Shown: positions 22,379 to 29,579 of the stretch, piece after piece
How positions within the stretch are numbered: the stretch's first letter is position 1
How the letters are laid out: each line of letters opens with the position of its first letter
Source of the DNA: Prorocentrum cordatum
Lineage: Eukaryota; Sar; Dinophyceae; Prorocentrales; Prorocentraceae
NCBI GenBank assembly: GCA_963575745.1
Contig: CAUYUJ010007483.1
Coordinates: 1-46,505 of the forward strand
Length of the DNA: 46,505 nt
Direction: 5' to 3'
The notes under the pieces: model-generated
The model's input: the letters and a program-made list of their open reading frames with translations, nothing else
Told to the model about the DNA's origin: nothing
Databases searched by the model: none
Made by a program: the position numbers and the translations under genes

Positions 22379-22405
22379 GACTACTACTACCACTACTACT
22401 ACTAT
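21887..22405. repeat. (CTA)n microsatellite, about 520 bp
   Basis: An almost pure CTA/TAC trinucleotide array with small phase slips (for example near 21981, 22070-22155 and 22205-22240) and a CCA-rich patch near 22274-22295. Poly-Tyr/Leu/Thr and poly-Val/Ser open frames arise from it. Confidence 0.98.
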
Positions 22406-22407
22406 TA

Positions 22408-22500
22408 CACGGGGCCGCACGGGCACGGGGCGGCACGGGCGGCACGGAGCGGCACGCGCGCATCGGCACGGAGCGGCGCGGGGCGGCACGGGGGGCGAAA
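22408..22500. repeat. GGCACG short tandem repeat
   Basis: Imperfect copies of GGCACGGGGC and GGCACGGAGC directly abut the CTA array. Confidence 0.8.
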
Positions 22501-22811
22501 GCCGGCACCCAAGGCCAGATAGATAACAGAAGAGAGAACGCCTAGGTGCAAGCATCTGTTTGGGGAACAGCTGAAACGAAGGTGCTCCACGATTGTGGAA
22601 ACATATGCGAAACGCGCAAGAAACGCTCGAAACCGAAACTGTGTGAAAATGATGTGAATTCCTGGATTTACGGCTTTCTCCTTCCTCAAAAAAAGGAGTG
22701 CCAGAAAAAAACAGCGGCGTTGCAGGCGCGTCACAAGACTGGTTTCATATGAAGAACGCATTAGAAATGCTTGAACGTAGAACTCTGCGAAAACAATATT
22801 ACTTCCTGAAT
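22501..22811. other. Intergenic, with a weak internal duplication
   Basis: Two related segments (about 22626-22690 and 22762-22827) share the pattern GAAAC-x-CTxGAA ... TGxGAAAA ... CTTCCTG/TTCCTGG-x-ATTTA followed by a T/C-rich tract, about 136 bp apart. This is the 3' side of the gene at 22812-23467. No gene is seen. Confidence 0.35.
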
Positions 22812-23467
22812 TTATGTTTTTTCTTCAGAACCTGACTTTAAACGCACGGCGTCCTGAACTCGTTGTTTCTTCGCCCCCCCTCCGCCCACGACGCTCCCGT
22901 AGCACGCGTCGTCTGTGAGCTGGCGGTAGAGTTTGAGGGCGTTCGTGAATTTATCCGCATCGTTGACGCCATGCCGATACAAATGAATGTTGAAGATAAG
23001 CGCGGGGGCGAGTTTTTTGGGGGCTCCTTTCATATACTTCGATCCCTTATCCCAAGCTCTGATAACATTGTTGTTCTTGTAGTGGTAGAACGACCGGGGG
23101 TTGTCTGCGCCGAATTTCCCAATCCGCCTCTCCACCGCCGCCGTTGCGTCACGGATGTTAATCATCTCGTCGTCGTCGTAAGAGGAATCCAAGAACGAAG
23201 CTGGAAAGGCACTACCTGCGGACACAATCGCGTATGCTATACGCTCTTTTTCCTACTACTACCACTACTATTGATTATAAAAATGCTATTACTATTGCCA
23301 GTGCTACGCGATTGCACCCCAAAGCCTTCGAAAAAACCCAGGAGCAAACGGAGGCCCAAGTAGGTGAGGAACCGGACGAGGGGCCCTGTGGCAAACACGC
23401 TGTTGTGGCGGTGCTTCCGCGCTTTGTTGTCGAAGCCGCACTGGCGAATACCGCGGCCACGAAAAAT
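22812..23467 (-). CDS. Two-exon gene of unknown function (3' portion)
   Basis: Exon A (23467-23326) reads RGIRQCGFDNKARKHRHNS and VRFLTYLGLRLLLGFFEG. Exon B (23215-22812) reads SAFPASFLDSSYDDDEMINI, VERRIGKFGADNPRSFYHYK, IRAWDKGSKYMKGAPKKLAP and FTNALKLYRQLTDDACYG, ending at a TAA at 22812-22814. A 110-bp intron (23216-23325) joins them. Its donor is GAAG|GC and its acceptor CGCAG|GT, and splicing keeps the frame in phase 1 across a Gly codon. A TTTTTTAG just before 23467 could be another acceptor, so more exons probably lie upstream beyond the ATC microsatellite. Residue composition is normal and balanced. I recognise no family. This is the best host-gene candidate in the middle of the window. 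Confidence 0.5.
23216..23325 (-). other. Intron with GC 5' splice site
   Basis: The donor GAAG|GC and acceptor CGCAG|GT give AG|G at both junctions. GC donors are a known dinoflagellate feature. Frame continuity across the junction supports it. Confidence 0.5.
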
Positions 23468-23599
23468 CTAAAAAACCGCCATGCTGTAAGCAAAAAGCTG
23501 GCTTTGCAATAACACAATCTGGTTTGAAATCGTCTTACCACCGCCGCCAAGATCAACCTCAGAGCTCAGATACAAAATGCAACCGGTACTGCATCAAAG

Positions 23600-23774
23600 C
23601 GCCTCCGTCCCCTTCTAATCCTCATCCTGCCCCTCTTCTTCCTCGTCGTCGTCGTCCTCCCCCTCCTCATCCTCATTGTCACCATCATCATCGTCATCTC
23701 TCCTACTCCATATCCTCCTCCTCCTCCTCTTCCTCCTTATCATCATAATCATCGTCACTCCCCCTCGTCATCAC

Positions 23775-23826
<52 letters not shown>

Positions 23827-23926
23827 GTCACCATCATCATCATCATCATCATCGTCATCCCTCCTCCCCATCCCCCCCCCTCATCCCCTTCATCCTCCTC
23901 CTCCCCATCCCCCTTCTCATCACCAG

Positions 23927-23961
<35 letters not shown>

Positions 23962-24221
23962 ACATCATCATCATCACCTCGCCTCCTACTCCTGATCCTC
24001 ATCGTCGTCGTCATCATCATCAGTACTCATCCTCCTTATTTTCATGATCATCATCATCCTTGCCATCATCAGCGCTCTTCCTCCTCATCCTCCTCATCGT
24101 CACCATCATCATCATCATCATCATCATCATTTGTCCTCGTCCTCGTTCTCGTCATCATCACCATCATCACCATCATCCCTCATCATCATCCGTCCTCCTC
24201 CTCACCATCCCCCTTCCCATC

Positions 24222-24277
<56 letters not shown>

Positions 24278-24306
24278 TGTCGTCATCATCATCATCATAA
24301 TCATTG

Positions 24307-24352
<46 letters not shown>

Positions 24353-24622
24353 CGTCATCCTCGTCATCCTCGTCATCCTCAGCATCAACATCATCATGGT
24401 CGCCATCATCATCATCATCATCGTCATCATCATCCCTTCTCCTCATCGCCCTCGCCCTCGTCATCATCACCATCATCATCGTCATCATCATCATCGTCAT
24501 CATCGTCATCATAATCCTAATCGTCATCACCGTCGTCATCATCACCATCATCATCGTCTCTCCTCCTCCTCCTCCTCCTCCTCCTCCTCCTCCTCCTCCT
24601 CCTCCTCCTCCCCCTCCGCCTC
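23600..24622. repeat. (ATC)n/(TCC)n microsatellite field, about 1 kb
   Basis: Long blocks of CAT/ATC repeats (for example 23770-23865, 23926-23970, 24220-24350) alternate with TCC/CTC blocks, ending in pure CTC at 24555-24610. Open frames are homopolymeric (His, Ile, Ser, Met, Asp) and not genes. Confidence 0.97.
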
Positions 24623-24737
24623 TTCGCTTCCCAGGTCAGGACGGAGGGGGAGGAGAAGGGATAAGTAGTGGAGAGGAGGGGGCCGGTACAATGAGAAATG
24701 ATAAGAAGTCTCCACAATGAAAATCAATCAGAGCACC

Positions 24738-25045
24738 CTACAATCGAAAACAATACGAAATCCATACAATCAAAAACAATAAGAAACCCGTACACTCAAA
24801 AACAATAAGATACCCATACAATCAGAAACAATCAGAAACCTGTACAATCAAAAACAATAAGAAACCCATACAATCAAAAACAATAACAAATCCATACACT
24901 CAAAAACAATATGAGATCCGTACAATCAAAAACAATAACAAATCCATACAATCAAAAACAATGAAAAAACCGTGCAATCAAAAACAATAAGAAATCCGTA
25001 CACTCACAAACAATAATACACCCATACAATCAAAAACAAACAGAA
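24738..25045 (-). repeat. 26-bp tandem repeat, about 12 units
   Basis: The unit ACAATCAAAAACAATAAGAA plus ACCCRT repeats with few substitutions. Relatives occur in reverse orientation at 28090-28175 and 28970-29085. AT-rich in a GC-rich neighbourhood. Confidence 0.9.
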
Positions 25046-25360
25046 AACGTTTTGGGTCCACGAACCCTGTGAGGGTACCAAAAAACAAAAAAAAAAAAAA
25101 ACAAAAAAAAAACATGTGAGGGTACCAAAAAAACCAAAGAACAATGGTTTTCGTGCCTTCAGGCTGCCTGGGCGGATCTGGGTTGGAGGGGCCCAGAGGA
25201 AGCCCGAAGACACGAAAACCATTGATCTTTGTTTTTCCCAACCATCCTGTGGTGTTGGGTCCTCGTTTTGAAGAGACGGTGCCCCGCGTTCTCCTTCCTT
25301 CCTTCTTTCCTTCCTTCCTCCCGCTGCCTCCTCCCCCCTCCCATCATCATCATCATCAAC
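25046..25360. repeat. Composite repeat module copy 1 with inverted repeat
   Basis: The 26-bp array is followed by TTTTGGGTCCACGAACCCTG and TGAGGGTACC with A-rich tracts, then CAATGGTTTTCGT at 25142-25154. This is the reverse complement of ACGAAAACCATTG at 25212-25224, with about 57 bases between. GGAGGGGCCCAGAGGAAGCC at 25183 recurs near 28179. A CCTTCCTTCC pyrimidine tract precedes the 90-bp array. Confidence 0.7.
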
Positions 25361-25364
25361 ACCC

Positions 25365-26735
25365 AATTCGGCACACCCCTCACACGTTTCGTGGCTCCAT
25401 AGGGAGCTCCACCGAAGGCCCCAGTGGCCGCGGCCGCATGCGTCCCCACACCCATTTCGGCACACCCCTCACACGTTTCGTGGCTCCATAGGGAGCTCCA
25501 CCGAAGGCCCCAGTGGCCGCGGCCGCATGCGTCACCCACACCCATTTCGGCACACCCCTCACACGTTTCGTGGCTCCATAGGGAGCTCCACCGAAGGCCC
25601 CAGTGCCCGCGGCCGCATGCGTCCCCCACACCCATTTCGGCACACCCCTCACACGTTTCGTGGCTCCATAGGGAGCTCCACCGAAGGCCCCAGTGGCCCG
25701 CGGCCGCATGCGTCACCCACACCCATTTCGGCACACCCCTCACACGTTTCGTGGCTCCATAGGGAGCTCCACCGAAGGCCCCAGTGCCCGCGGCCGCATG
25801 CGTCCCCCACACCATTTCGGCACACCCCTCACACGTTTCGTGGCTCCATAGGGAGCTCCACCGAAGGCCCCAGTGCCCGCGGCCGCATGCGTCACCCACA
25901 CCCATTTCGGCACACCCCTCACACGTTTCGTGGCTCCATAGGGAGCTCCACCGAAGGCCCCAGTGCCCGCGGCCCGCATGCGTCACCCACACCATTTCGG
26001 CACACCACTCACTCGTTTCGTGGCTCCATAGGGAGCTCCACCGAAGGCCCCAGTGCCCGCGGCCGCATGCGTCACCCACACCCATTTCGGCACACCCCTC
26101 ACACGTTTCGTGGCTCCATAGGGAGCTCCTCCGAAGGCCCCAGTGCCCGCGCCCGCATGCGTCTCCCACACCCATTTCGGCACACCCCTCACACGTTTCG
26201 TGGCTCCATAGGGAGCTCCACCGAAGGCCCCAGTGCCCGCGGCCGCATGCGTCACCCACACCCATTTCGGCACACCCCTCACACGTTTCGTGGCTCCATA
26301 GGGAGCTCCACCGAAGGCCCCAGTGCCCGCGGCCGCATGCGTCCCCCACACCCATTTCGGCACACCCCTCACACGTTTCGTGGCTCCATAGGGAGCTCCA
26401 CCGAAGGCCCCAGTGCCCGCGGCCGCATGCGTCCCCCACACCCATTTCGGCACACCCCTCACACGTTTCGTGGCTCCATAGGGAGCTCCACCGAAGGCCC
26501 CAGTGCCCGCGGCCGCATGCGTCCCCCACACCCATTTCGGCACACCCCTCACACGTTTCGTGGCTCCATAGGGAGCTCCACCGAAGGCCCCAGTGCCCGC
26601 GGCCGCATGCGTCACCCACACCCATTTCGGCACACCCCTCACACGTTTCGTGGCTCCATAGGGAGCTCCACCGAAGGCCTCAGTGCCGCCGCCCGCATGC
26701 GTCACCCCCACCCATTTCGGCACACCCCCCGCATT
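25365..26735 (+). repeat. 90-bp tandem array, 15 units
   Basis: CACACGTTTCGTGGCTCCAT recurs at 25381, 25470, 25560, 25650, 25741, 25830, 25920, 26010 and every 90 bp to 26640, with partial units at each end. Unit length is 89-91 bp. Each unit holds a hairpin: TTCGTGG and CTCC pair with GGAG and CCACCGAA around ATAG. Because 90 is a multiple of 3, all frames repeat without stops, which explains open frames of up to 488 codons on both strands. The array ends next to a 3' splice site and helicase exon at 26749, so it probably lies in an intron. Confidence 0.97.
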
Positions 26736-26748
26736 TCTCGCACGGCAG

Positions 26749-27214
26749 GGTCATCACCACGGTGGCGTGCCAGGGGCGCACCATGCGCGAAGGCGACGGG
26801 GCGGGGGAACGGCGCTCCGGGGGCGGCCAGACCTCCGGGGCGCGAGCAGTCCGCGGCCAGACCATCTCTCGGTCCTGTGGACTCTCGCCCTGGGCCGTCG
26901 GCTGCCCGGCGCGCTGCTCCCTCGGTCGACGTCGCCCAGGCGTGATCCTGGATTGCGGCCGCCACGAGGTAGGGAACGGCAAGAAGGAGGACGACGACTG
27001 GTGGCTGGAGCTCTACGCGCTGCTCTCGCGCGCCACGCGCCACGAGGACCTCCTGCTCATGCGGGCGCCGCGCATCGAGTTCTTCCTGGCAGGGCCGCCG
27101 CAGGGCTTGCGGAAGCAGCTGGAGCAGTTTGCGGCGCGCACGAAGCGGTGCAGGAGGGAAGCGACGGCCCTCGCCAGGGAGCTCGGCTTCACCGAGTTCA
27201 TCCGCGAGGCCTGA
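26749..27214 (+). pseudogene. C-terminal exons of a PIF1/RecD-like helicase (second copy)
   Basis: Exon 1 (26749-26792) gives VITTVACQGRTMRE, motif V of superfamily 1 helicases. Exon 2 (26940-27214) gives GVILDCGRHEVGNG, then ELYALLSRATRHEDLLLM (motif VI), then FFLAGPPQGLRKQLEQFAAR and LARELGFTEFIREA with a TGA stop. Splicing of the 147-bp intron joins CGC GAA G to GC GTG in frame, giving the family's Gly-Val-Ile-Leu-Asp. CACGGCAG just before 26749 can serve as acceptor, with the 90-bp array inside the upstream intron. No N-terminal helicase half is visible in the window, so it is either a 3' gene fragment or its upstream exons lie far away. It differs from the 1-490 copy: LYALLSRATRHED against YVALTRVQRRED. 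Confidence 0.6.
26793..26939 (+). other. Intron with GC 5' splice site in helicase
   Basis: Donor GCGAAG|GC, acceptor GCCCAG|GC. Both borders carry AG|GC, as if the same four bases were duplicated, a pattern known for introner-type introns. Removal restores the helicase reading frame. Confidence 0.65.
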
Positions 27215-27892
27215 CCTGAGGAGCGTCTCCCCCGAGCCGCGCCTTCTCTCGACTGCCCGACTAATTGTTTGGCCTCGCGCCGCGGACGACCCGCGCGCGT
27301 CGCTGGGACCCTCTCGGGGCGACCAGCGCGCGTCGCGGGAACTCCGTGCTGCGGGGGGCCCGGCGCCTCGTTCGCCCGTCGTCGCTCTGCCCAGCGGTCA
27401 GAGACTTGCCCGCTATCAGCCAGCCAGTTAGCTAGTCAGCTCTCTCTGCTTCGCGCAGCGGACGACCCGCGCGCGTCGCTGGGACCCCGCCCGGGGCGAC
27501 CAGCGCGCGTCGCGGGGACTCCGCGCTGCGCTGCGCCCGCAGCCTTGGATTTTGGAGTGCGCGGGCAAAGAGGAAGGAAAAGAAGAGCCGAAAGCGGGCG
27601 CGATCCTCGCAAGAGGCGTGCCGACATGGGCGTCGCGACGTGCGGGCGCTGCCGTCGGGGTTCTCGCGGAAGCTGCTTGCGGCGGCCACGCCCAGTGTCG
27701 CGTGTGTTCGGACAGGCATGCTCGAACCATTCACATTCATATACACTTACACTAGGCGTTTCCATGATCGCATTCATGCAAATATATTCACTCGCGCGCA
27801 GACCCATTCATACTCAGATTCCCTCGCGCTCTGACTCACCCGCGTTCTTTCTCTCGTAATCAGATCTATCGTATTCCTTTGCGTTGTGTACC
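27215..27892. repeat. 3' flank with a 78-bp direct duplication
   Basis: The segment at 27277-27353 recurs at 27455-27532 (both contain GACGACCCGCGCGCGTCGCT), about 178 bp apart with a few substitutions. The rest of the flank shows no gene. Confidence 0.75.
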
Positions 27893-27960
27893 CCGCCACA
27901 TTTCGGCACACCCCTCATGCGGTTCGTGGCCCCATAGGGGGCGCCACCGAAGAAGACATT
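27893..27960 (+). repeat. Solo, diverged copy of the 90-bp repeat
   Basis: CATTTCGGCACACCCCTCAT, then GGTTCGTGGCCCCATAGGGG and CGCCACCGAAG align to one unit of the 25365-26735 array. The hairpin stem is kept, with CTCC/GGAG replaced by CCCC/GGGG. Confidence 0.85.
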
Positions 27961-28014
27961 CACAATTGCGATACTCACAACTGCATATGGTTGGGTCCTT
28001 CGCCAGGATAATTG

Positions 28015-28246
28015 TCGGTACCCTCGCAGTTTTTTTTTTTTGTTTTTTTGTTTTTTGGGTGCCCTCGCAGGGTTCGTGGGCCCAAGACGATTTCTGATTG
28101 TTTTTGAATGTGTGGATTTCTTATTGTTTTTGATTGTGCGGATTTCTTATTGCTTTTGATTGCATGGATTTGTTAGCTGGAGGGGCCCGGAGGAAGCCCG
28201 AAGACACGAACACCATTGATTTTTGGTTATTTTGGCACCCTCACAA
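28015..28246 (+). repeat. Composite repeat module copy 2
   Basis: GGTACCCTCGCAG, a T-rich tract, GGGTGCCCTCGCAGGGTTCG, three 26-bp-type units, then GGAGGGGCCCGGAGGAAGCC and CGAAGACACGAACACCATTG. The 26-bp part is inverted relative to copy 1, while the GGAGGGGCCC part is direct. Confidence 0.75.
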
Positions 28247-28905
28247 GCTTTATTCCCTACCAAGGCTCTGCCTAGAAGGGTTCTTACTCTCTTAGCTTAA
28301 AGGGGCCGGGCAATGGAAATCGCCCCGGGCGACTCCCCCAGTCCCCTGGGAGCGGTTCCCCCCAGTCCCCTGGGAGCTTTAGCTTTAGCTTTAGCTTTAG
28401 CTTTAGCTTTAGCTTTAGCTTAGCTTTAGCTTAGCTGTAGCTTAGCTTTAGCTTAGCGTTTCGCTTAGCTTTTCGCTTAGCGTTTAACTTAGCTTTAGCT
28501 TAGCGTTAGCTTTAGCTTTAGCTTTAGTTTTAGCTTTAGCTTTAGCTTTAGCTTTAGCTTTAGCTTTAGCTTAGCTTTAGCTTAGCTGTAGCTTAGCTTT
28601 AGCTTAGCGTTTCGCTTAGCTTTTCGCTTAGCGTTTAACTTAGCTTAGCTTTAGCTTTAGCTTAGCTTTAGCTCAGCTGTAGCTTAGCTTTAGCTTAGCT
28701 TTAGCTTAGCTTTAGCTTAGCTTTAGCTTAGCTTTAGCTTAGCTTTAGCTTAGCTTTAGCTTAGCTGTGGCTTAGCTTCAGCTTAGCTTCAGCTTAGCTT
28801 CAGCTTAGCTTTAGCTTAGCTTCAGCTTAGCGTTACTGTTACTACGAATGCTGCTTTCCTAAGGGTTCCAACCCCTAGGTAGGGTCGCACTGGGATAATT
28901 GTTTT
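28247..28905 (+). mobile_element. TAGC-core cassette, copy 1
   Basis: 5' module: TTCCCTACCAAGGCTCTGCC, AGAAGGGTTCTTACTCTC, AAAGGGGCCGGGCAATGG, CGCCCCGGGCGACTCCCCCA. Core at 28371-28836: AGCTTT and AGCTTAGCTTT units. 3' module: AATGCTGCTTTCCTAAGGGT, TCCAACCCCTAGGTAGGGTC, GCACTGGGATAATTG. The same modules flank a different core at 45763-46395 in the same orientation. No coding capacity; the nature of the element is inferred. Confidence 0.7.
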
Positions 28906-29090
28906 GTTTTGTTTTGTTGTTTTTTTGGGTTTTTGGGTGCCCTCACAGGGTTCGCGGACCCAAAACGTTTTCTGATTGTTTTTGATTTCTTGTTGTTTTT
29001 GATTGTACGGATTTCTTCTTGTTTTTGAGTGTATGGGTTTGATATTGTTTTGATTGTACGGATGTCTTACTGTTGTGATTGCGCGGAAAA
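28890..29090 (+). repeat. Composite repeat module copy 3
   Basis: A T-rich tract, then GGGTGCCCTCACAGGGTTCG and GGACCCAAAACG, then about three 26-bp-type units (GATTGTACGGATTTCTTCTT). It directly follows TAGC cassette copy 1. Confidence 0.75.
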
Positions 29091-29204
29091 GAAAGGAAAT
29101 GTGGAGGAGGACGATGAATGCGAGAAGGAACATGCGGAGGGTGAGGAACAATATTATGATGGCGACGATGGTGATGATAATGGTGATGATGATGATGAGA
29201 AAAA

Positions 29205-29233
29205 CCTCACGCCACATACTCTTAAATCTCACC
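29205..29233 (-). repeat. 29-bp dispersed motif, copy B
   Basis: CCTCACGCCACATACTCTTA continued by AATCTCACC is the reverse complement of the motif at 21107-21135. On the minus strand it follows the C-terminal end of the LINE and its G run, so it may be the LINE 3' terminus. Confidence 0.8.
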
Positions 29234-29579
29234 CTCCCCCCCCCCCCCCCACGCGAAGCCGGCGGCCTCTCCCAGTGGAGGGGCGCAGGGGGGGGGGGGG
29301 AGAAGGGCGAAGAGGGGGGGGGAGGAGGGGGGGAGGTGGGGCGAACGTAGCCTTGCGGGCCACGTCTCCATCTCAGAAGCCGCCGCGGCCGACGCGGGCA
29401 CCTCGCTCAGAGCGGGTCGGCGCGCGCTGCGCCTCCAGCATATCGCAGTTCGTCTCGAAGTTCGCGATGTGGGCTCCAGCTCCTCCCGACGGGTCCTGTG
29501 GGAGCTGGGGCGCATGGCGAGCCGCCGCGTACTTGTTCACCACCAAATGGTACGGCACGTTGCGGTCTGCCTTGTTGTT

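Noticed and set aside
21608-22555. Long poly-Tyr, poly-Thr, poly-Leu and poly-Val frames
   Set aside because: They are translations of the CTA microsatellite in different frames.
23600-24720. His-, Ile-, Ser-, Met- and Asp-rich frames
   Set aside because: They come from ATC and TCC microsatellites; no flanking domain supports a gene.
25159-26625. 488-codon minus-strand frame with a Cys/Trp-rich 30-residue repeat
   Set aside because: It is fully explained by the 90-bp satellite; equally long frames exist in other phases and on the other strand.
25365-26735. CRISPR array
   Set aside because: Units are contiguous 90-mers with no unique spacers, in a eukaryotic context.
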